A DNA stretch of 8,959 nt from an uncultured Saprospiraceae bacterium (GTDB taxonomy: Bacteria; Bacteroidota; Bacteroidia; Chitinophagales; Saprospiraceae), in NCBI GenBank assembly GCA_937127195.1, contig CAKZLT010000225.1, positions 1-8,959 on the forward strand, in the 5' to 3' direction. Shown here piece after piece: positions 1 to 6,856 of the stretch. How positions within the stretch are numbered: position 1 is the first letter of the stretch; each line of letters opens with the position of its first letter. Position numbers and translations under genes: made by a program. The notes beneath the pieces were generated by a model. The model saw only the letters and a program-made list of their open reading frames with translations. It searched no databases and was not told where the DNA came from.

Positions 1-1
1 A

Positions 2-1240
2 GATGCTGGCTCACCTCACAATGGTCAAGTCGTTGATATTTATATTCAAAATAACACAATTACAGAAGTCGGTTCTTCTATCGAAAAAGATGGAGTAGAA
101 ACGTGGCAAATGGACGGAAATTCCGTTTCTGTGGGCTGGGTAGATGTGGGAACTTATATCAATGACCCTGGTTTTGAGTACAAGGAAGACTTTCTGACAG
201 CGGCAAAAGCTGCGGAAAAAGGCGGTTTTACGAATGTATTGTGTGCTTCAAATACGCATCCTGCTATTCAATCTAAGTCAGAAGTGTTATATGTGATTAA
301 TAATACTAGTGAAGAATTGGTGAACTTCAGACCATTAGGAGCGTTTACAAAAGGCTGCGAAGGTAAAGAAATCGCTGAAATGTATGATATGTACACTTCG
401 GGAGCGGTTGGTTTTTCGGATGGTCATCATGCTTTGCAGCACTCTGGCGTCATGTTGCGCGGATTGATGTATGTTAAAGCTTTTGATGGTTGGGTTTGTA
501 ATCAGCCGCTGGATGAGTCAATCGCTTCGGGCGGTTATGCGCATGAAGGGTTTCAATCGACTTTGGTTGGTATGAAAGGTATTCCAGATTTTGCGGAAAC
601 GATGATGGTTCGACGAGATTTATATTTGTTAGAATACACTGAATCAAAGTTGCATTTATCGAATATTTCTACGAAAGAATCAGTTGAATTGATTAGAGAA
701 GCGAAGGCTAAAGGCTTGCAAGTAACAGCTTCTGTCAACCCGATGAACCTATATTTTACGGATGAAGTACTGAATGATTTTGATACAAATTATAAAGTGA
801 GTCCGCCAATTAGAAGCGCGGAACATCGCGACGCGCTCCTCGAAGGACTCAAAGATGGAACGATTGATTGTATTGTTTCTAACCACAGACCACAAGATAC
901 GGAGAGCAAACGCCTAGAGTTCATGTATGCGGATGATGGTGTAATTATGCTAGAAACTGCTTTTGCAATTGCAAATATGGCAACTGAAAATCACTTAACG
1001 GAAGCGGAATTGGTAGCCAAATTTACAACCAAACAGCGCGAAATGTTTCGCTTGCCAACAATGACAATCGAAGCTGGACAACCTGCGGACTTGACTATTT
1101 TTAATAAAAATACAGAATGGGCATATCATAGAACGGATATTCAATCAAAGTCGAAGAATAGTCCTTTTCAGGATAAATACTTGAAAGGAAAGGTACTAGG
1201 AGTTGTTAATAAAGGTCAATCTAAGAAATTTGAAGATTAG
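2..1240 (+). CDS. Dihydroorotase-like protein, probably non-catalytic (5' end outside window)
   Basis: The frame is open from base 2 (D-A-G-S-P-H-N-G...), so the true start lies left of the window and the ATG at 110 is internal. The fold and end-to-end layout match type I dihydroorotases, amidohydrolases of pyrimidine synthesis: the DPG-x-E-x-KED segment after the first strand, GA-x-GFSDG, a TKESVELIREAKAKG helix, the S-PPIR loop, GTID, and a closing G-x-PADLTIFN strand. The catalytic positions are replaced. The D-x-H-x-H metal site reads D-V-G-T-Y, the H-A-E-D region reads N-Q-P-L-D, the second His before the S-T loop is Asn (LHLSNIS), the T-P-H-H-L region reads N-P-M-N-L, and the D-H-A-P catalytic Asp is Asn (S-N-H-R-P). 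Family membership is secure. Loss of activity is inferred from these residues. It may be a structural or regulatory partner, as with the inactive dihydroorotase-like subunits that pair with aspartate transcarbamoylase in some bacteria. The next gene lies 75 bases downstream on the same strand. Confidence 0.88.
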   Translation, partial: DAGSPHNGQVVDIYIQNNTITEVGSSIEKDGVETWQMDGNSVSVGWVDVGTYINDPGFEYKEDFLTAAKAAEKGGFTNVLCASNTHPAIQSKSEVLYVINNTSEELVNFRPLGAFTKGCEGKEIAEMYDMYTSGAVGFSDGHHALQHSGVMLRGLMYVKAFDGWVCNQPLDESIASGGYAHEGFQSTLVGMKGIPDFAETMMVRRDLYLLEYTESKLHLSNISTKESVELIREAKAKGLQVTASVNPMNLYFTDEVLNDFDTNYKVSPPIRSAEHRDALLEGLKDGTIDCIVSNHRPQDTESKRLEFMYADDGVIMLETAFAIANMATENHLTEAELVAKFTTKQREMFRLPTMTIEAGQPADLTIFNKNTEWAYHRTDIQSKSKNSPFQDKYLKGKVLGVVNKGQSKKFED

Positions 1241-1315
1241 TAGAAGTAATATTTATTTGTGATAGTATTCGCCTATTTTGCGAGTATTACTTTTTTCAAC
1301 AAAACTAAAACTACT

Positions 1316-1882
1316 ATGAATCTTAGTGAAAATGTACAAAGAAATGGTTTAATTGGCGGACTTTCTGTCGTAATACTTTTCTTAGCTTATTACTTTATTG
1401 ACCCGAATTTATTATTTGGACAAATTTCTTCGGGTATTCCGTTCTTATTTATTTTTCCATTGTTTATGACGCTTTCGGCTGTTGCAGATAAAAGGGAAAA
1501 TGGTGGTTATTTAGAGATAACTCCAGCCTTTAAGAGTGCTTTTTTTACTGGGTTATTAGCCCTTTTTATAATGGTAGCTTTTAATTTTATATTACAAACA
1601 ATTATAGATCCTACTTTGGTAGAAAAGAGTAAAGAAGTTGCTTTTGATGCCGCTATTGAATTAGCAGAAGCTTTTTCGGGAGGAGAAGAATTGGATGATG
1701 ATGCTATTCAAGAAATTCGCGAAAAAATAGAAGAAACGGGTTCACCAACTCTAGGAAACAGTTTGATTAGTTTTTTATTAATGGGGGCTTTAGGAGCTGT
1801 TCCAGCTGTTATTATTGCTCTTTTTGTAAGAAAAAAAGAAGACCCTTTAGAGAAGTTGAAGAGAGAAGAAAGCTTGAACTAA
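1316..1882 (+). CDS. DUF4199 family membrane protein
   Basis: A 188-residue inner-membrane protein with the look of DUF4199, a family common in Bacteroidota and of unknown role. It opens MNLSENVQRNG, then has predicted helices at about residues 11-28, 39-56, 73-95 and 148-172. An acidic, charged loop (about 100-146) with LAEAF and the run EELDDDA lies between helices 3 and 4, and the tail is basic (VRKKEDPLEKLKREE). A GTG at 1259 would add 19 residues with no family resemblance. The ATG at 1316 is preferred because the protein then begins like its relatives and an A-rich leader precedes it. It follows the dihydroorotase-like gene on the same strand with no terminator between, so co-transcription is likely. 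A strong hairpin follows 19 bases after the stop. Confidence 0.85.
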   Translation: MNLSENVQRNGLIGGLSVVILFLAYYFIDPNLLFGQISSGIPFLFIFPLFMTLSAVADKRENGGYLEITPAFKSAFFTGLLALFIMVAFNFILQTIIDPTLVEKSKEVAFDAAIELAEAFSGGEELDDDAIQEIREKIEETGSPTLGNSLISFLLMGALGAVPAVIIALFVRKKEDPLEKLKREESLN

Positions 1883-1900
1883 TGTTATAAATTTTATTAG

Positions 1901-1943
1901 AAAAAGGTTCTTTGAGTGTTTTGACAACTCAAAGAACCTTTTT
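1901..1943 (+). terminator. Rho-independent terminator, possibly bidirectional
   Basis: A perfect 12-bp stem, GGTTCTTTGAGT (1906-1917) with ACTCAAAGAACC (1927-1938), has a 9-base loop, is preceded by AAAAA and followed by a run of eight T (1939-1946). The A/T flanks extend the pairing. The T run serves the plus-strand DUF4199 gene. The five A at 1901-1905 give a U run on the other strand, so it could also stop the minus-strand DUF2141 gene that ends at 1970. Confidence 0.9.
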
Positions 1944-1969
1944 TTTATGAAAAATAAAACCTCAAATAT

Positions 1970-2558
1970 TTAATTAATCAATTTGATAGTAGAGGTGTAT
2001 TTATCTTTTAGAGTAAATTTTAGGTCCTTGAATGAAGGCGCTGAAAATTTGGATTTAAAGTTTTTAGAGAAACCATATCCTTCTGTCGGCATTCCAAAAA
2101 GGTTGGTATTAAACTCATTGTCGCTATTTTTATCATGAAAAATAACTATGGCATAATCGCCTTTAGGCAAATCTTTGAAGGTGTATTTAATAGATGATTG
2201 TTTGACTTTTAATTTTATCTTTTTATAGTGTAATTTATCTTTCGGAAAATTCTCTTCTTTATTAGACTTTATTCTAAATAATTTTGTATGAAGCTAAATT
2301 ATCTTTTAAAACTACTCTTCGTTGGCAAAATGCTCATTTAGCACGGCTAAACTCCGCTTTTACCGCCTTGATTAGATTTAAAATCTAAATTTCCATTCAT
2401 TACAAAACCATTTTAGAATAAAGTCTATTATATACCGATATATACAAATCACCCTTTACAGCTTTAATATTAGTGATATTTACCTCCAAACTGGTCACAG
2501 TAGTTGATATGTTCAGAGAGGAAAGTGTCGTCATTAGAATAAAAATGACACTTGACAT
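1970..2558 (-). pseudogene. DUF2141 family secreted protein, split by a 163-bp insertion
   Basis: Two minus-strand pieces make one DUF2141 protein. The N-terminal piece (2558 down to 2427) gives a hydrophobic leader starting MSSVIFILMTTLSSL and then LEVNITNIKAVKGDLYISVYN up to its last residue. The C-terminal piece (2263 down to 1970) begins NKEENFPKDK and carries the family signatures LPKGDYAIVIFHDKN, NTNLFGMPTEGYGFS and PSFKDLKFTL. Removing 2264-2426 and one copy of the 3-bp ATT repeat joins the pieces in frame as 140 codons plus stop, a normal length for this family. As it stands the insertion adds 166 bp, shifts the frame, and the 5' piece stops at 2400 after about nine extra residues. 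An in-frame stop at 2568 sets the upstream limit. The C-terminal half could be made alone from a TTG at 2170, but it would lack a signal peptide. The role of the family is unknown, and members are predicted to be exported. Confidence 0.82.
2264..2426. mobile_element. 163-bp MITE-like element or internally deleted IS, inserted in the DUF2141 gene
   Basis: The ends are inverted repeats. The outer 15 bases are identical, AGACTTTATTCTAAA at 2264-2278 and its complement at 2412-2426. The similarity continues inward for about 30 bases with two indels and two mismatches (2264-2292 against 2396-2426). ATT at 2261-2263 and ATT at 2427-2429 form a 3-bp target duplication. Their excision restores the host gene frame, which independently fixes both ends. 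The inside holds no transposase gene. The plus strand has a 36-codon open stretch (2278-2388) ending in TAA with residues LRWQNAHLARLNSAF and a short palindrome around AGATTTAAAATCT at 2374-2386. A 3-bp duplication occurs in several IS families, so I do not assign one. Confidence 0.82.
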
Positions 2559-2561
2559 AAT

Positions 2562-2759
2562 TGTTTTTTATGTTTTTGGTTCTTTGAAAAATACCGTGGA
2601 AATTCAAAATATTTCAATTAAATGGATATTGATAGTTACTAGTTTCTTGTCTCTGGTTTCTGGTTTCTGCTCCGCTATTAGTTGCATAACCAGCGGAGCA
2701 GAAACCAGAGACAAGAAGCTAGTAACCACGGGATTTTTCAAAGAACCATGTTTTTTATG
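2562..2759. repeat. Long imperfect palindrome between 11-bp direct repeats (MITE- or REP-like)
   Basis: The right arm 2692-2748 pairs with a left arm in three blocks: 2577-2599, 2636-2662 and 2670-2676. The outer block starts TGGTTCTTTGAAAAAT, the central part includes TTCTTGTCTCTGGTTTCTG, and the tip is CTCCGCT, with a 15-base apex at 2677-2691. The left arm carries a 36-base extra segment (2600-2635) and a tandem GTTTCTG duplication (2663-2669) that the right arm lacks. TGTTTTTTATG occurs on both sides (2562-2572 and 2749-2759), abutting the right end exactly and lying four T from the left end, as expected of a target duplication. The apparent plus-strand ORF across it (2473-2760) is a consequence of the repeat and the antisense DUF2141 piece. 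It lies between the stop of the DUF2306-like gene and the start of the DUF2141 pseudogene. Confidence 0.7.
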
Positions 2760-2849
2760 AAAAAAAGTTGAATAAATTTATGACTTAACCCCTAAAATGA
2801 ATGAGTGCATCTCAAATGAAAAGTAGTAACAGACTATCTTTTATTAAGT

Positions 2850-3536
2850 TTAAGCAAATCGTTTTCGGTAGAAAAAAATCAAAGCAATTCCAATAACAGA
2901 AGGTAATAACCAAGGGATGAGTACCCAATAACCGACCATGTATTTTTCTATAAATTCGTAGCCTCCAATGGTCAAAAAGCCTGTATAAGCTGCTACGCCA
3001 CTAAAAAGCATACCTTCAAAATGCCCTTGTACTTGATTGATTTTGGTTGTTTTTTTTCTAAAATCTTTCCACGCATCAACGCCAGCAAAGAAACCTAAAA
3101 CTCCAAAAACAATCATTAAGAGCGCGACAGACTGATTTTGAGCAAAGGCGGCATAAATGAGCATGAAAATACCATAGGCAAAAAGAGCCAACCTTAAAAT
3201 GATGTGGTAATTTTTGAGTTGCTTAGAAGAATATCGCTCAGGCTTCAAAATAGCAGAACCATACCAAATCGGGCGACCTGCCAATAAAACTAGAAAACCC
3301 AGAAAAAGGGCTGCGTCTATTTCGCCTTCATGGAATTTATGAATGGTCAGTATAATACCCGAAAAAATAACCATCCACATCAAAAATATATAGGCTTTAC
3401 CTACTTTTCGATGTGTGTTTCCTCCTTTTTTGGTTAAAATGGGTATCCAAAATAAAATGATGCTCCCTATTCCTGCGATGACATGAAGAACTAATGATAT
3501 ATAAACGATTTTTTCTAAAAAGGAAGTCAAAGACAT
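2850..3536 (-). CDS. DUF2306-like seven-helix membrane protein
   Basis: A 228-residue hydrophobic protein with helices at about 10-33, 47-66, 76-95, 112-131, 136-153, 172-190 and 201-223. The LHVIAG motif (17-22) in helix 1 and KGGNTHRKVGKAY (37-49) in the first loop resemble the H-x-x-x-G ... H-R-x-x-G-R-x-Y pattern of DUF2306 proteins. A second His motif, QGHFEGML, is at 170-177. Several histidines lie at membrane faces (18, 42, 66, 111, 172), so a metal- or heme-related role is possible but unproven. The ATG at 3536 is followed by a short amphipathic lead-in and is the natural start. It is 68 bases downstream of the DUF3037 gene, so it may be a separate unit or the last gene of that operon. 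The palindromic repeat lies beyond its stop and may end its transcript. Confidence 0.72.
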   Translation of the reverse strand: MSLTSFLEKIVYISLVLHVIAGIGSIILFWIPILTKKGGNTHRKVGKAYIFLMWMVIFSGIILTIHKFHEGEIDAALFLGFLVLLAGRPIWYGSAILKPERYSSKQLKNYHIILRLALFAYGIFMLIYAAFAQNQSVALLMIVFGVLGFFAGVDAWKDFRKKTTKINQVQGHFEGMLFSGVAAYTGFLTIGGYEFIEKYMVGYWVLIPWLLPSVIGIALIFFYRKRFA

Positions 3537-3604
3537 GAGATTAGGTTTTCTGTTTTTGGTATAGTTCGTAATATAAAAATAAAAAAGAAGAACATCCCAA
3601 AAAA

Positions 3605-3988
3605 TTACAAAACATACTGTTCAAATAAATCTTGTAAAGTTTCTTCAGGAGTAACACACAGCCCTGGATGAATTCTAGAACTCTGAATAATCGTACTTCG
3701 GTAAGCAGTTAACCATCGAAATCGAAAACTTCTTTCTTCTTCTCCAATTTTTCCACCAACTCTTCCTCCTTTACAAACGTTTTCCCAAGCTTTTAAATAT
3801 TCATTTATCAATTGAATATCAATGCTTTGAGAAAAAGATTGGAGCTTCTTTTCGTCAATAGTATATTTGAGATGAAGGTATTTTTTGCGTTTGCAAAATA
3901 TAATCACACCAATATTGATGAACTCCTCACGTTCAACTTTTGGCACTACTCGAATGACGGCATATTCGTATGAAAATCTATTTTGCAT
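3605..3988 (-). CDS. DUF3037 family protein
   Basis: A 127-residue soluble protein. The opening FSYEYAVIRVVPKVEREEF, then INIGVIIFC-x-RKKYL, is the hallmark N-terminal sheet of DUF3037, and the length is usual for the family. The C-terminal half holds the conserved RFRWLTAYRSTIIQSSRIHPG block and an end helix TPEETLQDLFEQYVL. The function is unknown. The ATG at 3986-3988 lies inside the 3' end of the upstream HipA-like kinase gene and the two frames overlap by 11 bases, so they are almost certainly translated as a coupled pair. From what I know of these families, DUF3037 genes commonly sit beside this type of HipA-like kinase, which suggests a partner, substrate or regulator of the kinase. 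The acting mechanism is inference. Confidence 0.85.
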   Translation of the reverse strand: MQNRFSYEYAVIRVVPKVEREEFINIGVIIFCKRKKYLHLKYTIDEKKLQSFSQSIDIQLINEYLKAWENVCKGGRVGGKIGEEERSFRFRWLTAYRSTIIQSSRIHPGLCVTPEETLQDLFEQYVL

Positions 3989-4757
3989 CTAACGCTTCTT
4001 TAACGAGTAAGTCAATTTTGGATAATCTTGACATCAAAAATTGAATATAGTTTTGTCTTTTCTTTTCAATTGTAATCTCTGATTGTTCTTCTTTTAACCA
4101 ATTTTCGGGTATGCTATTTATAATCACACTAATTACATCTTCATTGATAAGTGATTTAATTTCTTGAGCAGCTTCCGTTAAGTGATTTGCTTTTTTTAAT
4201 AAAACGTGTTCTTTTACAAAAGGAAAAGTACGCTCTAAATGAGCTTCCCAAAGATTCCAATTATGATGAAAATACAAACTTGCACCGTGGTCAATTAACC
4301 ACAATTCGTCATTCCAATTGAGTAAATTAGTGTTTTTGGCGGTTCTATCAATATTAGAAATAATACTATCTAATAGCACTACTTTTGAGGCTTCCAAAGA
4401 TTCTGCTTCCGAAACAAGCGGATCGTAAACAATTGAACCAGATAAAAACCTCATTCCTAAGTTTAAACCAACACTAAATTTCAATAAATCTTGAATTTCT
4501 TCATCGGGTTCGGTTCTACCAAAAGCTTCATCCAATTCAATAAACACCAATTCGGGCATTCTTAAATTCATAGCGCGAGCCAATTCTCCACCAATCAATT
4601 CTGCGACAAGTGCTTTTGTTCCTTGACCTGCCCCTTTGAATTTCAGAACATATAATTCGCCGTCATCTGCTTTGACAAGAGCAGGAAGTGAGCCGCCTTC
4701 CCTTAATGGTTGAAGGTACTGTATGGCTTCTAATGTTCGAATAGTTATTTTATTCAT
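3978..4757 (-). CDS. HipA-like kinase (HipA_2 type), orphan without HipB
   Basis: A 259-residue protein with the kinase core of HipA relatives but much shorter than E. coli HipA (about 440 residues). Visible parts: a glycine-rich loop region REGGSLPALV (19-28), the candidate ATP lysine in YVLKFKG (K39), a helix with E53 in VAELIGGELA, the catalytic loop SNIDRTAKNTN (134-144) with D137 and N142, and the metal-binding WLIDHG (153-158) with D156. All residues expected for phosphotransfer are therefore present. The C-terminal third is helical (about 185-257). No helix-turn-helix HipB-like gene is adjacent. The next gene overlaps and encodes DUF3037. Such proteins are sometimes labelled 'aminotransferase' in databases, which this sequence does not support. 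The substrate is unknown. Toxin, stress or defence roles are possible by analogy only. The ATG at 4757 starts with MNKITIRTLEAIQYL, as family members do. Confidence 0.85.
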   Translation of the reverse strand: MNKITIRTLEAIQYLQPLREGGSLPALVKADDGELYVLKFKGAGQGTKALVAELIGGELARAMNLRMPELVFIELDEAFGRTEPDEEIQDLLKFSVGLNLGMRFLSGSIVYDPLVSEAESLEASKVVLLDSIISNIDRTAKNTNLLNWNDELWLIDHGASLYFHHNWNLWEAHLERTFPFVKEHVLLKKANHLTEAAQEIKSLINEDVISVIINSIPENWLKEEQSEITIEKKRQNYIQFLMSRLSKIDLLVKEALDAK

Positions 4758-4812
4758 GGTCGTAAAAATAAAAAAGAAAATGAGGAATATTATTTAACCT
4801 TCATCACTAATC

Positions 4813-4861
4813 AACACTAAAGAATTATTTTCTTCACTTAAGGTGCTTTTAGTGTTTTTTT
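4813..4861. promoter_or_regulatory. Hairpin in the divergent intergenic region
   Basis: AACACTAAA (4813-4821) pairs with TTTAGTGTT (4848-4856), with a 26-base loop that contains a smaller CACTT/AAGGTG pairing, and a T run follows on the plus strand. It lies between the divergent kinase and secreted vWA genes (4758-4991), where no other feature was seen. On the plus strand it resembles a terminator with no gene upstream. On the minus strand it would be in the leader or promoter region of the kinase pair. It could be a chance pairing in AT-rich DNA. Confidence 0.3.
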
Positions 4862-4991
4862 AATTAGAATCAACCATTTTATAGAGAAGTGCTTTTGTTT
4901 CTTTTTTGAATGAGAACGTTATGAAGAAAAAGGGCTTTTTTTAATAAAAACGGGCTATCTGACCTTATTTATCCAATCAAAAAAAATACAA

Positions 4992-6839
4992 ATGAAATCA
5001 ATATTAACCATCACTTTGTGTTGTTTGGCTTTTGCTATGACTGCTCAACGTGTCAATTCAGACGAAGTTAATTATATTATATCATTCAAAAGTGAAAGTA
5101 ATAAAGCACTTGAACATCAAGAAATTACCGTTCTAAATGTCAAAGATGAAACAGAGGTTTATAAGAAATTTACTACCTCGAAGGGTCGAGTTAAGTTCAT
5201 TTTGAAACGTGGAGAAACTTATCGAGTTCAGTATTTTGAAGAAAGCTTTGAAGCGACAATGCCTACTGGAGGTGTAAGTTTTTTTACTAAAAAAGTAATT
5301 TATAAAACGCCATCTAATATTGTTGAAAAGGCAAATTTGGATACTATTGTTTTTTCAGTACCACCAAGGAAACCAACAAATTCGGCAGCTTTATTTCAAT
5401 TGATTTTGAAAGATAAAAAAGGAAAACCACTCAAAAATGTAACGGCATGGCTCGTTCAATCAACTGTCGGAAAAACCTATCAAGCTACGACTAATCATCG
5501 TGGACAAGCTAATTTTTTGTTGCCAATTGGTTATGAATATACCTTAAATTTGAAGGATGAGGCGAATTATAAGACGATTCGTTTTCCGAATAAACCGAAT
5601 GTGAGTGTCAAAAAAGGGTTTATTTATGTGTCGAGTGTTATGAATATAAAGGAGCTAGAAAGAAATGATACGGTTTATCAGGAAGTACCATTGACACAAA
5701 AGCCAACTTTGAAAAGAACGGTTATCAAAGTAACAGTTTTGGATTTGGATGGAAAGCCGTTGGCGGATGAAAACGTGTATTTGCAAGGTCAAAAAAAGGT
5801 GTATCAGGCTAAGACGAACTCTGATGGAGAAACGGCTTTGATGTTGCCAAAAGGAGAACATTATGCGGTAAATTTTGAATTTCGAGATAGTTTGGAAGTT
5901 TTGGATATTGCTAAAGGGAATTACACCCGAACCGATAAAATTCGATATAAATACATTGGTTCAGCAGCGATGAAAGCTAGAATTTTGGAGCGCGGAAAGA
6001 ATCAAGTATTTTGGGTATTACTAGCTCAAACATGGAGTTTTAGGGATTCGTTGGCAAAGGCAAGGTCTCCATTTAGTAATTTTTCTTACCGCATGAAGGA
6101 TTTGAATCAAGTTGATTTAGATGCTTTAATTCAAAAACGAGCAGAGGCAGATTGGAAAGAAATACAAAAAAATCCAAAGTATTTTGAAAAAATTGGTGAT
6201 GAAGCCGCTGCCGCTTTCTATCGAAATAAAGACAAATGGGATGATAAATTGATTATTACGGATTTGACGTGTAGTATGCATCCGTATTTAGATCAAATAC
6301 TTTCGTGGCATGTTTTGGAATGGAAGTTCAGAAAAGGAGAACAATTCGAAAATCAATATATGTTTTTTAATGATGGAGATGGAAAATCCATGAAAGAAAA
6401 ACTCATTGGTAAAACTGGAGGTTTTCATTATACAGACTCGAAAACCTTGGAAGAACTGACTAAGACAATGAAGGAAACCATGTCAACAGGTTGTTCGATT
6501 GATGGGCCCGAAAATGATTTGGAAGCATTACTAGATGGTGTGGAGAATAAGAGATTGAAAGGAATGGAAATTATTTTGATTGCGGATAATAATAGTGAAA
6601 TTCGAGATTTTGAGCTATTGAAATCTTTAAATACACCTATTCGGGTGGTTTTAGCTGGAACTTTTTGGGGCGTGAATGAGCAATATTTAGAATTAGCTTA
6701 TCACACCAAAGGCAGCGTTCATACGCTTAAAAAGGACTTGGAGCGACTTTTTGAGATGAATGATGGTGATTATGTTACTATCGGAAAGGCAAAATATCGT
6801 ATTTATGGCGGCAAGTTTTTGAAAGTCGATAAGTTGTAG
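4992..6839 (+). CDS. Secreted protein with three beta-sandwich repeats and a C-terminal vWA-like domain
   Basis: A 615-residue exported protein. The signal peptide is MKSILTITLCCLAFAMTAQ with likely cleavage near residue 19. Three related units follow at about 27-105, 133-213 and 243-321. Units 2 and 3 share the pattern V/L-x-D-x-x-GKPL ... V-x-L ... Y-A-x-TN-x-x-G-x-A-x-x-LP-x-G-x-x-Y, typical of carboxypeptidase-regulatory or Cna-B-like folds, and unit 1 is a weaker version. A helical linker (325-412) leads to a vWA-like domain (about 418-590): LIITDLTCSM holds a D424-x-T426-x-S428 metal site, STG at 498-500 is a candidate threonine position, and MEIILIADNN (525-534) is the later strand ending in D532. 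A divalent-cation adhesion or binding role in the periplasm or on the cell surface is inferred. No sorting tail (Por/T9SS-type) is visible. It stands alone, divergent from the kinase gene and closed by a hairpin. Confidence 0.82.
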   Translation: MKSILTITLCCLAFAMTAQRVNSDEVNYIISFKSESNKALEHQEITVLNVKDETEVYKKFTTSKGRVKFILKRGETYRVQYFEESFEATMPTGGVSFFTKKVIYKTPSNIVEKANLDTIVFSVPPRKPTNSAALFQLILKDKKGKPLKNVTAWLVQSTVGKTYQATTNHRGQANFLLPIGYEYTLNLKDEANYKTIRFPNKPNVSVKKGFIYVSSVMNIKELERNDTVYQEVPLTQKPTLKRTVIKVTVLDLDGKPLADENVYLQGQKKVYQAKTNSDGETALMLPKGEHYAVNFEFRDSLEVLDIAKGNYTRTDKIRYKYIGSAAMKARILERGKNQVFWVLLAQTWSFRDSLAKARSPFSNFSYRMKDLNQVDLDALIQKRAEADWKEIQKNPKYFEKIGDEAAAAFYRNKDKWDDKLIITDLTCSMHPYLDQILSWHVLEWKFRKGEQFENQYMFFNDGDGKSMKEKLIGKTGGFHYTDSKTLEELTKTMKETMSTGCSIDGPENDLEALLDGVENKRLKGMEIILIADNNSEIRDFELLKSLNTPIRVVLAGTFWGVNEQYLELAYHTKGSVHTLKKDLERLFEMNDGDYVTIGKAKYRIYGGKFLKVDKL

Positions 6840-6856
6840 TTTTGAATTTAAGGAGA

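Noticed and set aside
553..738. 61-codon minus-strand ORF
   Set aside because: Antisense shadow inside the well-supported dihydroorotase-like gene.
1259..1315. GTG start for the DUF4199 gene adding 19 residues
   Set aside because: The extension has no family resemblance. The ATG at 1316 follows an A-rich leader and begins as other members do.
1970..2170. Intact 66-residue gene starting at TTG 2170
   Set aside because: It is only the C-terminal half of DUF2141. The frame continues upstream to the element and the missing N-terminal half lies beyond it.
2473..2760. 95-codon plus-strand ORF
   Set aside because: It runs antisense through the DUF2141 5' piece and across both arms of the palindrome. 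It has no start context and no family resemblance.
4921..4945. AAAAAG-GG-CTTTTT hairpin
   Set aside because: A six-bp stem of almost only A-T pairs with a two-base loop is not stable and lies where no transcript is known to end.
4888..4991. Bacteroidota-type promoter (TTTG / TAnnTTTG) before the vWA gene
   Set aside because: TTTG-like bases occur but no TAnnTTTG is found at proper spacing. The AT-rich DNA gives such partial matches by chance.
5655..5861. 68-codon minus-strand ORF
   Set aside because: Antisense shadow inside the secreted vWA gene, with a composition typical of reverse reading of that gene.
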